A stretch of 26,100 nucleotides of DNA from IMCC26077 sp964561165 (GCA_964561165.1 CAZLOJ010000014.1:1-26100), one strand, 5' to 3'. Shown: positions 15,866 through 23,940, counted from the first letter of the stretch. Numbers and translations: made by a program. The notes: a model not told the origin generated them from the sequence alone.

Positions 15866-17554
15866 ATGAGACTTACTCTTAATAAGACTCGCCGCAACAT
15901 GGCGCTCCTTCTCTCGGTAGCGCTTATTGGAGCGGTCCTCGGTTTCCCGACTGCAGCAACTGCAGCAGATCCAACATGTACCACTGCAGCTGCAGTGACC
16001 ACATGTACAGGTGAAACAAGCGATACCGCTAAGTATGAAGTTCGCGTTCCGGATGATTTCAATGGAACACTTCTACTGTGGTCGCACGGCTATACCTATG
16101 TAGCGAAGATCCCAGCTCAAGTTCCAATACTTGGTGGTGGGGGAAATGACCTTCGTGCAACTATCGCACCGGGCGCACCAGATTCCATGGTGACTGCAAA
16201 TGCACTCCTGAATCAGGGCTACGCACTTGCCGGCTCCGGATTTGCTGTCCCGGGTTGGAACGCTGAGTCTGCAGTCAAAACGAATGTTGAACTCTTGGGT
16301 ATCGTCAAGAATAAGTTCCCTCAAATCAAGCGCACTGTTGCGTGGGGAGCTTCACTCGGTGGCACCATTACACAACGCCTTGCTGAGACCAATCCAAAGT
16401 TGATTGATGCCGCACTTCCGGTGATGGCGTTCAATAACCTCGATAAGGTCACCGGAAGCAACGGCGGATATGGCACCGATGCGGTCTGGCTCTTCAAGAT
16501 GTTCTTTGATCCAACAATCAAGGGCTTCGGGTATACCGCTGGTCCTGCTGGATTTGGTGAAGCAGCAACGGATTTCACAAAGGTACTTATCGCTATCCAA
16601 GCAATTCAGGCCGGATTGACTAAATCTGGTGCTGATACCTGGCCAGCAACAGCAACTCTTGTACCGGCAGCCGTTAAGGCAGCGCTACCAGCGCGAAGCG
16701 CGCTCTTGATGATCGGCCTACTCTCCGGAATGCCACTTCGAAGCACCAGCTTCGATGGCGTTACTGGAACTCCAATCGACACCTCCAGTGTTGCAGCGGC
16801 AAGCGCTTCAACGTCTGCAGCAACCGGGTTCTCGCTCGCAGTTCAACCAGCTCTCGCAGTTGCAGAGAACATGGTCAACATTGCTGGCTTCGCAACCTTT
16901 GCTCGTTTCGACCTAGAGTCACAGGTAGGTAATAAGAACTTCGCAGATAACCAGAAGACCAACTATGCAGCGAAGCTCTCCGAAGAAGAGGCAGCGACAT
17001 ACAACGTTGCGCTCTCGGGAGAGGCGGGCATTGCAGGACTTCTCCAACTTGTAGCTGGCTTCCAAGCAGCGGCCCCGCTAAAGGGAGATGCAGATACGCT
17101 CGCTAAGTTCAAGAAACTCGACACGATGACTGGAGCGATTAATGTTCCAACCATCGCCTTCAACAATACTGAAGAGGTTGTTGAGTTTCAGCCTATGATG
17201 GCGTGGCAAATTGAAAAAGCAAATGCACAACATGCCGCCGCCGTAGCTGCTGCTAAGGCCAAGAAGAAGAAGGCGCCAGCGAAGAAGTTTGCTGCCATCT
17301 GGGGTCAACCACTTGATGAGTACACACTCTTCAATGCAGACGGCACACCAAAGGTTCAAACTGAGACGCCAGGTGCGGGTCACGTGAAATTCTCGAACAC
17401 GCAGTGGATGGACATGGTCCGTCTTGGCGATATGGCTGCTCGCTTGAAGAAACTTCCAAGCGCGGCAATCCTGCAACTCACTCGCGAGAGTGATCCAAAC
17501 TGGTACCCAGCCGAAGACTTCGATGCAGATACTTTCGAATCGATCGGTTCATAA
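15866..17554 (+). CDS. Secreted alpha/beta hydrolase of unknown specificity
   Basis: This 562-residue exported protein has a signal peptide (MRLTLNKTRRNM, hydrophobic 13-28, cleavage near ATAA-D35) and an alpha/beta hydrolase core. LLLWSHGY (69-76) resembles the strand and oxyanion region, and GASLGG (161-166) holds the nucleophile S163. H506 in GAGHVKF is the likely catalytic histidine; the acid is probably in the NNTEEVVEF region. C38 and C47 may form a disulfide near the mature N-terminus. A Lys/Ala-rich linker lies near 463-474. It follows the binding-protein gene by 23 bases with AAAGGAG upstream, so it probably shares its transcript and may release the transported ligand outside the cell (inference). 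Confidence 0.75.
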   Translation: MRLTLNKTRRNMALLLSVALIGAVLGFPTAATAADPTCTTAAAVTTCTGETSDTAKYEVRVPDDFNGTLLLWSHGYTYVAKIPAQVPILGGGGNDLRATIAPGAPDSMVTANALLNQGYALAGSGFAVPGWNAESAVKTNVELLGIVKNKFPQIKRTVAWGASLGGTITQRLAETNPKLIDAALPVMAFNNLDKVTGSNGGYGTDAVWLFKMFFDPTIKGFGYTAGPAGFGEAATDFTKVLIAIQAIQAGLTKSGADTWPATATLVPAAVKAALPARSALLMIGLLSGMPLRSTSFDGVTGTPIDTSSVAAASASTSAATGFSLAVQPALAVAENMVNIAGFATFARFDLESQVGNKNFADNQKTNYAAKLSEEEAATYNVALSGEAGIAGLLQLVAGFQAAAPLKGDADTLAKFKKLDTMTGAINVPTIAFNNTEEVVEFQPMMAWQIEKANAQHAAAVAAAKAKKKKAPAKKFAAIWGQPLDEYTLFNADGTPKVQTETPGAGHVKFSNTQWMDMVRLGDMAARLKKLPSAAILQLTRESDPNWYPAEDFDADTFESIGS

Positions 17555-17580
17555 CCAGCACGCAAGAAGTAAGTAACGGG

Positions 17581-17618
17581 TTGGGCCTACACCTTTGGGT
17601 GTGGGCCCAATCTTTTTT
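17581..17618 (+). terminator. Intrinsic terminator after the hydrolase gene
   Basis: A 13-bp stem forms between 17581-17593 and 17598-17610, with one G-U pair and a TTTG loop. The run TCTTTTTT (17611-17618) follows. This is a classical rho-independent terminator. It closes the transporter/hydrolase unit and separates it from the next secreted-protein gene. Confidence 0.93.
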
Positions 17619-17639
17619 GATTTCGAGGTAAAATCGCGC

Positions 17640-19220
17640 GTGCGATTATTTAAACGGTTTTCATGGGCCCTAGTGGTGTTCTTTACTTTTACATCGTCAT
17701 TATCTGCAACGGCTACTGAAATCTACAACCCTTCAAAATTAGTTACTGCACCAGACCAATTTATCTTTACCGTTGGTTACAGCAATCCGTTTATGCATTC
17801 GACACTCAGCTTGCAGCCGCCTGCGGTTGAAGAAATTGGCGTTCGTGGTGAATGGCTTTATTGCTACTCAACGGAAGACCCCACGTGCGATTTTGCGAAC
17901 GCAAAGTGGGGCCCCGATAGTAGGGGAATTCTGGGGATGTCCGTGCTTCCATACTGCGCAAGTGATGGCGCAGAGAACTGTATTGAGAACTTTGAAATTT
18001 CCTACGATGGCGAAAGTTTCTCCGGGGCTAAACATCTGAGGATGTTAGAAAGCGGTCTGACGCAAGTTGCAGATCCAAAACTCAATTATCTCGGCGGTGC
18101 TTCTGCTTCGCTCTGGGATGACTCAATAGTGAAAAATTCCAAAAATCAGTCTTACCTTACGAATGTGGTCTACTCGGTTTTCTATAGTCCAGACACAAAA
18201 AAATTCCAAGTCAGCAATATTGCGTTTGGCGTAATTCCATATCGGGAAGAGGTTGGTGACTACACCGCGCCCAAAATTAATAAAGACGCGCCACCCAATT
18301 CGAGAATGGATTGGGGTGGCACTCGCGACACTACGTGGTCCGAAAATGGAAAAGCAGGATTTGCAATGGAATTCCCCAAAGATGCGCGCTATCGCCTCAC
18401 GGTAAGGCTCACTAATGAGGTCACTGGTTGGTACAAGGCACGACTAAAGGATCCCCAAGTTGGAATTAGCAAATTCTCAAACACTAATAATCGAGTGATT
18501 GTTGAAGGTCAGCCCGTCTCAGTGCCTACCTTTGCTTATTCGAAGTTAAAAGGAAATTTCACCCCGCGCGAGAATAAGTGGTGGCAGAACAACGGACAGG
18601 TAAATAACACCACCCCTGCCGGCGCTGATCAATCGGACATATTTGAGTATCTAGATTATTTTCGTCCGCTTGTTTCCGATAAAGCCGCCGGCTTTAACAC
18701 ATTATGGACAGTGAACTCCACCAATTGGGGGAATGAGAATAAGTGCCTGCAGGACTCTTCCAGGGTTGTTGGAATAGTAAGCACCAATGCGATGGGATTT
18801 AACGGAAACTCACCAAGCTATAAAGATGGGACTCTCAACTACCAAGTGGCGGGTATGCACTACATGCCAGATGGTCAATCTCTTGTAGAAGGAACCTACG
18901 ATTTGCTGATCAGAAGCGATGCAGCACGATGCTTATACGGTTTTTCGAATGCGCCAATCCAGGCAAGTATTTCCGTTACCGGCGAAGCTGATCAGAAAGT
19001 AGCTACCACAGCGATGACCGAAGGTAATGGCTGGATCAAACTCTCGGCATACGGATTCACTTTCTCTGACCCAACTATTTCGGTGAAACTCTCACAAGCA
19101 AAAGTTCAAGCTAATACTCTGGTGAAAAAGAATGTAACTATCACGTGCATCAAGGGAAAAATCAGCAAAAAGGTCTCAGGCATTTCTCCTAAGTGTCCAG
19201 CGGGATATAAGAAACGCTAG
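17640..19220 (+). CDS. Secreted protein of unknown function with C-terminal ITC...PKCPAGYKKR motif
   Basis: I do not recognise the main domain. GTG 17640 is chosen because it gives a clean signal peptide (MRLFKRF, hydrophobic 8-20, cleavage near ATAT-E25); an earlier in-frame start would overlap the terminator. The product has 526 residues, with eight cysteines in the mature part (for example YCYSTEDPTC and YCASDGAENC) and many Asn, Ser, Thr and aromatic residues, as in cell-surface proteins. The last about 30 residues read ITCIKGKISKKVSG then SPKCPAGYKKR, a Cys-Cys basic ending that I recall on other exported actinobacterial proteins. A TAAAAT box at 17629-17634 lies five bases before the GTG, so the message may be leaderless. 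Surface adhesion or structural roles are guesses. Confidence 0.7.
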   Translation: MRLFKRFSWALVVFFTFTSSLSATATEIYNPSKLVTAPDQFIFTVGYSNPFMHSTLSLQPPAVEEIGVRGEWLYCYSTEDPTCDFANAKWGPDSRGILGMSVLPYCASDGAENCIENFEISYDGESFSGAKHLRMLESGLTQVADPKLNYLGGASASLWDDSIVKNSKNQSYLTNVVYSVFYSPDTKKFQVSNIAFGVIPYREEVGDYTAPKINKDAPPNSRMDWGGTRDTTWSENGKAGFAMEFPKDARYRLTVRLTNEVTGWYKARLKDPQVGISKFSNTNNRVIVEGQPVSVPTFAYSKLKGNFTPRENKWWQNNGQVNNTTPAGADQSDIFEYLDYFRPLVSDKAAGFNTLWTVNSTNWGNENKCLQDSSRVVGIVSTNAMGFNGNSPSYKDGTLNYQVAGMHYMPDGQSLVEGTYDLLIRSDAARCLYGFSNAPIQASISVTGEADQKVATTAMTEGNGWIKLSAYGFTFSDPTISVKLSQAKVQANTLVKKNVTITCIKGKISKKVSGISPKCPAGYKKR

Positions 19221-19230
19221 GGCTTAGCGG

Positions 19231-19236
19231 TACCCT
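19231..19236 (+). promoter_or_regulatory. -10 box for tsaE operon
   Basis: TACCCT, identical to the -10 boxes before rplM and groES, lies nine bases upstream of the tsaE ATG. No -35 match is seen. The position implies a 5' leader of about two or three bases, close to leaderless. Confidence 0.4.
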
Positions 19237-19245
19237 CTAGGCATT

Positions 19246-19689
19246 ATGCGAAAGCACTTAGAAATCGGTTCTGCGTTGCAGATGCGAGATTTTGGGATTT
19301 CACTTGCCGCCCAATTACGCATGGGGGATTTACTCCTCCTTGATGGCCCACTGGGGGCGGGCAAAACTTTTTTGACACAACACATACTGCGTGCACTCAA
19401 TGTGCAAGGCGAAGTGACATCACCAACTTTTGTAATGATGAAGAGTTATCAAGGTGATTTTTCAATTAATCATATTGATGCGTACCGCCTACTTGATTTG
19501 GTAAATCCACGCCAGGCATTTGAAGAGCTCGATGTTGATTTCGATAGCTCAATAACAATTGTCGAGTGGGGTTCTGGTTTCGATCTCACGGGAGAAGCGC
19601 TTCACATTGGAATTGATCTTGGTGAAGGTGAGCATCGAGCGCTCACCTTCGAAGGTGCAGATTCGCGCTGGGGGCAACTTCAGCTATGA
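19246..19689 (+). CDS. tsaE: tRNA t6A synthesis ATPase TsaE
   Basis: TsaE is the ATPase that drives cycles of the TsaBD complex making threonylcarbamoyladenosine at tRNA position 37. The 147-residue product has the Walker A motif GPLGAGKT (34-41), the TSPTFVMMKSY segment and the HIDAYRL motif typical of the family. It lacks a Shine-Dalgarno sequence and may be leaderless. Its end overlaps the tsaB-rimI start by four bases. Confidence 0.95.
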   Translation: MRKHLEIGSALQMRDFGISLAAQLRMGDLLLLDGPLGAGKTFLTQHILRALNVQGEVTSPTFVMMKSYQGDFSINHIDAYRLLDLVNPRQAFEELDVDFDSSITIVEWGSGFDLTGEALHIGIDLGEGEHRALTFEGADSRWGQLQL

Positions 19690-20720
19690 AACGAGCGTTG
19701 ACTATCGATACCTCTACGGCGCGAACAATTGTTGGCGTGGTGGAGAACGAGCGCGTTATCTGGTCGGATTTTGTTGAGGGGGCAACCTCGCATGGTGGCG
19801 CTCTCGGTGAGTTGATCGGAAAGGCGCAAGGTTTGGCCGATGTTGATCATGTGATTGTTGGCATGGGACCAGGGCCATTTACCGGTCTTCGTGTCGGCAT
19901 CATCTTCGCGCAAGGGTTTGCAAAGGCTCGTGCGGTTCCATGCATCGGAGTTGTCTCACTCGATGCAATCGCTTACTCGCAAGAACTCTCTGACGAAACT
20001 GTTATTTCTATCGATGCCCGACGGAAAGAGCGATACTGGGCTCGCTATGAGAAATCTGGAGCGCGCATCTCCGAGATATCAGTCTCTAAATCTGAGCTTG
20101 TTCCTCCGGGAGTTGATGACCAGCATCCAACGCCGCTTGGTTTAGCACGAGCTGCGAATAGCGATCGCTCTATCAGGAGAGAGCCGCTTTATCTTCGTAA
20201 GCCAGATGCAGCGCTCGCGCCACTTGTTGACATCCACCTTCGCGAACTGCGCTTCTTTGATTTAGGAGAGATTCTGGCAATCGAGCGCGAACTCTTCCCG
20301 GATCCGTGGTCGTTGGGGCAATTCAAGGAAGAGTTAAATATCTCGCCACGTTCGCGCTACTACATCGTGCTAGAAGATAGAGCGGGTGAAACTCCACGTA
20401 TTGCTGGCTATGCGGGAATTGCGTTCACTGGTCCAAATGAACCAGTAGATATTCATACGCTCGCTGTTGCAAAGGAGTACCAAGGGCGCGGACTTGGTCA
20501 GAGGATGCTGGATCATCTCCGCGAGAAGGCAATTGATCTGAAAGCATCGAGCATCTTGCTAGAAGTGCGGGATGGTAACGAGCCAGCTCGTGCTCTCTAT
20601 GCAAAGAATGGATTTAGCGAGATCTCTCGTCGAGTTGGTTACTACGCCCGCTTTGGCGATGCATTAGTCATGGAGCAGAAATTGGATAATCCATCCACCT
20701 CTTCTGGCGGTGACGCATGA
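19686..20720 (+). CDS. tsaB-rimI: Fused TsaB (t6A synthesis) - RimI (N-acetyltransferase) protein
   Basis: This single 344-residue frame joins two proteins that are usually separate neighbours. Residues 1 to about 178 are TsaB, the scaffold partner of TsaD: MKRALTIDTSTARTIVGVV, GMGPGPFTGLRVG (59-71) and the C-terminal EPLYLRKPDA (166-175). Residues about 184-333 are a GNAT acetyltransferase like RimI, which acetylates the N-terminus of ribosomal protein S18: LGEILAIERELFPDPWS, the acetyl-CoA loop QGRGLG (266-271) and EVRDGNEPARALYAKNGF. The sequence is continuous with no frameshift sign. Four-base overlaps at both ends tie it to tsaE and tsaD. The TsaB part is short compared with stand-alone versions. 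Confidence 0.93.
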   Translation: MKRALTIDTSTARTIVGVVENERVIWSDFVEGATSHGGALGELIGKAQGLADVDHVIVGMGPGPFTGLRVGIIFAQGFAKARAVPCIGVVSLDAIAYSQELSDETVISIDARRKERYWARYEKSGARISEISVSKSELVPPGVDDQHPTPLGLARAANSDRSIRREPLYLRKPDAALAPLVDIHLRELRFFDLGEILAIERELFPDPWSLGQFKEELNISPRSRYYIVLEDRAGETPRIAGYAGIAFTGPNEPVDIHTLAVAKEYQGRGLGQRMLDHLREKAIDLKASSILLEVRDGNEPARALYAKNGFSEISRRVGYYARFGDALVMEQKLDNPSTSSGGDA

Positions 20721-21766
20721 ATTCACATGAGCCATTAGTACTTGGTATCGAGACCTCTTGCGATGAGACAGGCATCGGTATCGTGCGCGGAAAATCCCTT
20801 CTTGCAAACGAAATAGCATCTAGCGTTGCTGAACACGCGCGCTACGGTGGAGTCGTTCCTGAAGTAGCAGCACGCGCCCATCTTGAAGCGTTCTTTCCCA
20901 CACTTGATCGAGCATTAGCCACGGCAAAGGTGCAACTCAAAGATTTCGATGCGATCGCAGTAACGCGAGGTCCCGGACTTGCTGGCCCGCTTCTGGTTGG
21001 TACCGGTGGTGCTACTGGACTTGCTGCTGGCCTTGGTATTCCTATTTATGGCGTCAATCATTTAGCAGCGCACATTGCCGTGGATTCACTCGAACACGAG
21101 CCAGAACCAACAATTGCATTGCTGGTGAGTGGTGGCCACACTTCAATACTTGAAGTGCGCGATATCAACAGTGATATTAAACAACTCGGTTCCACATTTG
21201 ATGATGCAGCCGGTGAAGCGTTCGATAAAATCGCACGAATACTGGGATTGCCGTTTCCTGGTGGACCACACCTTGATCGAATAGCGCGCGAAGGTAATCG
21301 TGACGCAATCGATTTCCCGCGCGGCATGACGCTCTTTGCAGACGATCAAGAGCGCGGTGCGAAAGAGTTCTCCTTTTCTTTCTCAGGTTTAAAGAGCGCG
21401 GTGGCGCGCTGGATTGAAAAGAGCCCACAGCTAACAGATAGCGAGCGGGCAAACGTCGCAGCTTCGTTTCAAGAAGCGGTTATTGACGTGCTTACTGCCA
21501 AGGCATTTGCAGCATGCAAGAGAACCGGTATCGATCGCTTGCTTATTGCAGGCGGCGTGGCTGCGAACTCACGGCTGCGAGCTTTGGCATCGGAGCGAGC
21601 TGCGCGCGCTGGCGTTGCCCTCACGATCCCGACCCCTGATCTATGTACCGATAACGGAGCGATGGTCGCCGCCCTGGGGGCCCTGGCCGTCCGCGCTGGG
21701 ATAGCGCCCAGCGCTCTGGCCCTTGATGTTGAGCCGGGGCTGCCGATTGCCGCCGCTTCAAATTGA
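20717..21766 (+). CDS. tsaD: tRNA N6-adenosine threonylcarbamoyltransferase TsaD
   Basis: TsaD transfers the threonylcarbamoyl group to A37 of ANN-decoding tRNAs. The 349-residue product starts LVLGIETSCDETGIGIV and has H115 and H119 in NHLAAH, the metal ligands, plus GGVVPEVAARAH, SGGHT and GGVAANSRL. The ATG overlaps the tsaB-rimI stop in an ATGA junction. The TGA stop (21764-21766) lies inside the -35 box of the groES promoter. The last about 100 bases are richer in G+C and include an 8-bp hairpin, GCGCTGGG (21693-21700) with CCCAGCGC (21707-21714). Confidence 0.97.
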   Translation: MNSHEPLVLGIETSCDETGIGIVRGKSLLANEIASSVAEHARYGGVVPEVAARAHLEAFFPTLDRALATAKVQLKDFDAIAVTRGPGLAGPLLVGTGGATGLAAGLGIPIYGVNHLAAHIAVDSLEHEPEPTIALLVSGGHTSILEVRDINSDIKQLGSTFDDAAGEAFDKIARILGLPFPGGPHLDRIAREGNRDAIDFPRGMTLFADDQERGAKEFSFSFSGLKSAVARWIEKSPQLTDSERANVAASFQEAVIDVLTAKAFAACKRTGIDRLLIAGGVAANSRLRALASERAARAGVALTIPTPDLCTDNGAMVAALGALAVRAGIAPSALALDVEPGLPIAAASN

Positions 21767-21791
21767 CCGCCTGGGGGCCAGGTTCTACCCT
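21763..21791 (+). promoter_or_regulatory. groES-groEL promoter
   Basis: A -35 box TTGACC (21763-21768) and a -10 box TACCCT (21786-21791) are 17 bases apart, matching the rplM promoter hexamers exactly. The -35 box overlaps the tsaD stop codon. The spacer contains CCTGG-GGG-CCAGG (21770-21782), a short dyad. The CIRCE-like operator begins six bases after the -10 box. Confidence 0.75.
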
Positions 21792-21796
21792 TTGCG

Positions 21797-21823
21797 TTAG
21801 CACTCTCACCCCGACACTGCTAA
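21797..21823 (+). promoter_or_regulatory. CIRCE operator (HrcA binding site), imperfect
   Basis: The consensus is TTAGCACTC-N9-GAGTGCTAA. Here the left arm TTAGCACTC (21797-21805) is exact, the spacer is nine bases, and the right arm is CACTGCTAA (21815-21823), with two mismatches. The site overlaps the expected transcription start, as it does in other HrcA-controlled groES operons. HrcA itself is not in the window. Confidence 0.85.
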
Positions 21824-21902
21824 TTCGCCTTCCCGGCAGCTGCAGCGTCGTACGAGGGGAGCGAGTAGATATCACTACATAACCTTTGGAAGGAACCTCG
21901 TT

Positions 21903-22193
21903 ATGTCCGTAGGGATCAAGCCACTAGAAGATCGCATCGTCGTTAAGCCAAGCGATGCAGAACAGACAACCGCATCAGGCCTTGTCATTCCTGACACCGC
22001 CAAAGAGAAGCCACAAGAGGGCGAAGTTGTCGCCGTTGGACCAGGTCGTTTCGACGATGGCGTTCGCGTACCGATGGATGTCAAAGTTGGCGATCGTGTC
22101 ATGTACAGCAAGTACGGCGGAACTGAAGTAAAGCTCAAGGGATCTGAGTACCTCGTACTCTCCGCCCGCGACATTCTCGCAATCATTGAGTAG
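21903..22193 (+). CDS. groES: Co-chaperonin GroES
   Basis: GroES caps the GroEL folding chamber as a heptameric lid. The 96-residue product has the usual GIKPLEDRIVVKPSDAEQTT start, the mobile loop region around 20-33 and the DRVMYSKYGGTEVKL segment. GGAAGG (21888-21893) is nine bases before the ATG. It is the first gene of the heat-shock operon, 53 bases from groEL. Confidence 0.97.
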   Translation: MSVGIKPLEDRIVVKPSDAEQTTASGLVIPDTAKEKPQEGEVVAVGPGRFDDGVRVPMDVKVGDRVMYSKYGGTEVKLKGSEYLVLSARDILAIIE

Positions 22194-22246
22194 TTAACTT
22201 AATCAACGTATTTCACGTAACTAGCACAGTTAGGGACTTATAACTC

Positions 22247-23881
22247 ATGGGAAAAATTCTTCAATTTGATGAAGAGGCTCGTCGTGGCATGGAGCGTGGC
22301 GTCAACATCCTCGCTGACGTTGTCAAAGTAACGCTCGGACCTAAGGGTCGCAATGTGGTCATCGATAAGAAGTTTGGTGGCCCAACTGTCACCAATGATG
22401 GCGTCACAATCGCAAAGGAAGTCGAGCTCTCTGATCCGGCCGAGAATATGGGCGCACAACTTGTCAAAGAAGTTGCGACCAAAACGAACGATGTCGCTGG
22501 TGATGGAACGACAACGGCAACTGTCCTTGCGCAAGCGATGGTCCGCGAAGGTCTACGTAACCTCGCTGCTGGCGCACAGCCAATGGGTCTTAAGATCGGT
22601 ATCGAAGCTGCAGTTACTGCGATCACAACAAAGCTCCACGAGATCGCAACGCCAGTCTCTGGCAAGGCGCAGATCGCGGATATCGCCACTATCTCTGCAC
22701 AGGACTCAGCAATTGGCGAGTTAATCGCTGATGCAATGGACAAAGTTGGCAAAGATGGCGTCATCACAGTCGAAGAGTCTTCAACGACCAATCTTGAACT
22801 CGACTTCACTGAAGGTATGCAATTCGATAAGGGATATATCTCGCCATACTTCGTCACAGATGCTGAGCGCATGGAAGCGGTCTTGGAAGATGCATATGTC
22901 CTTGTGACAAGTAGCAAGATCTCTGCAATCTCAGAGATTCTCCCGCTCCTTGAGAAGGTTGTTCAGTCAGGCAAGCAGCTTTTGATTATCGCTGAAGATG
23001 TCGAAGGCGAAGCGCTCTCTACTCTCGTAGTGAACAGAATGCGCGGTACCTTCACCTCGGTTGCAGTCAAAGCTCCAGGATTTGGCGATCGTCGTAAAGC
23101 TATGTTGCAAGACATCGCAGTACTCACCGGTGGTCAAGTGGTCTCCACTGAAATCGGATTGAAGCTCGATCAGGTCGGTCTTGATGTTCTTGGCCGCGCG
23201 CGCCGTGTAGTTGTCACCAAAGACAACACCACGATTGTCGATGGCGCTGGCAAGAAGAGCGATGTTGATGGACGCGTTAATGAGATTCGTAATGAGATTG
23301 AGCGTGCAGACTCAGATTGGGATCGCGAAAAGCTCCAAGAGCGCGTTGCAAAACTCGCTGGTGGCGTTTGCGTAATCAAAGTTGGCGCATATACCGAGAC
23401 CGAATTAAAAGAGAAGAAGCACCGTCTTGAAGATGCGATCTCCGCAACGCGCGCTGCAGTAGAAGAGGGAATCGTCGTTGGTGGCGGAGCTGCTCTCGTA
23501 CATGCTGCAGATATCCTCGCAGATGATCTCGGCAAGCAGGGCGATGAGGCGGTTGGAGTACGTCTTGTGCGCAAAGCATGCGATGAGCCACTCCGTTGGA
23601 TCGCAGAGAATGCTGGGCAAGAGGGCTATGTAGTCGTAGCAAAGGTGCGTGCGCTCTCAAAGAATGAGGGATATAACGCAGCATCTGATGTTTATGGCGA
23701 CTTGGTCAAAGATGGCGTGATCGATCCAGTTAAAGTCACGCGATCTGCACTTGCGAACGCAGCATCAATCGCTGCAATGTTCATTACTACGGAAGCGCTT
23801 GTCTTCGAGAAGAAGGAAGAGGAAGTTGCATCAGCTGGTGGACATGGTCACTCCCATGGCCCTGGTGGACACTCGCATTAA
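22247..23881 (+). CDS. groEL: Chaperonin GroEL with histidine-rich C-terminus
   Basis: GroEL is the ATP-driven barrel chaperonin. The 544-residue protein has the core signatures VTLGPKGRNVVIDK, DGVTIAKE and the ATP-site GDGTTTATVLAQ (D86), with VEEGIVVGGGAAL near residue 405-417. The usual Gly-Met tail is replaced by GGHGHSHGPGGHSH. A His-rich tail and a place next to groES and whiB match the actinobacterial GroEL1 type, while GroEL2 (the main housekeeping copy in mycobacteria) ends in GGM. AGGGA lies ten bases before the ATG. A second groEL may exist outside the window. Confidence 0.97.
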   Translation: MGKILQFDEEARRGMERGVNILADVVKVTLGPKGRNVVIDKKFGGPTVTNDGVTIAKEVELSDPAENMGAQLVKEVATKTNDVAGDGTTTATVLAQAMVREGLRNLAAGAQPMGLKIGIEAAVTAITTKLHEIATPVSGKAQIADIATISAQDSAIGELIADAMDKVGKDGVITVEESSTTNLELDFTEGMQFDKGYISPYFVTDAERMEAVLEDAYVLVTSSKISAISEILPLLEKVVQSGKQLLIIAEDVEGEALSTLVVNRMRGTFTSVAVKAPGFGDRRKAMLQDIAVLTGGQVVSTEIGLKLDQVGLDVLGRARRVVVTKDNTTIVDGAGKKSDVDGRVNEIRNEIERADSDWDREKLQERVAKLAGGVCVIKVGAYTETELKEKKHRLEDAISATRAAVEEGIVVGGGAALVHAADILADDLGKQGDEAVGVRLVRKACDEPLRWIAENAGQEGYVVVAKVRALSKNEGYNAASDVYGDLVKDGVIDPVKVTRSALANAASIAAMFITTEALVFEKKEEEVASAGGHGHSHGPGGHSH

Positions 23882-23895
23882 ATAATCGAGAAGTA

Positions 23896-23940
23896 AAAAG
23901 AGGGCCGGTCGCTCCATTACGGGGCGTCCGGCCCTCTTTT
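23896..23940. terminator. Bidirectional terminator between groEL and whiB
   Basis: A 13-bp perfect inverted repeat (23896-23908 with 23928-23940) starts with AAAAGAGGG and ends with CCCTCTTTT, so it gives a T-run in both directions. An inner stem (23910-23915 with 23921-23926) can extend it past a T-T mismatch. It would end groEL on the plus strand and whiB on the minus strand. Confidence 0.93.

Noticed and set aside
17595..17639. Earlier start for the secreted unknown protein at 17595
   Set aside because: It falls within the terminator hairpin and would place 15 residues before the signal peptide.
10896..19245. Mobile-element origin of the transporter block
   Set aside because: No transposase, integrase, tRNA edge or terminal repeats were seen at either side.
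21693..21714. 8-bp hairpin in the tsaD 3' end as a terminator
   Set aside because: It lies in the reading frame and is not followed by T residues; noted only as a local G+C-rich structure.
22194..22246. A second CIRCE element between groES and groEL (CTAGCACAG)
   Set aside because: Only a partial left arm is present; no right arm follows at nine bases.
22261..22917. Long minus-strand frame opposite groEL
   Set aside because: It is the antisense shadow of a highly conserved gene with biased codon use; no motif was seen.
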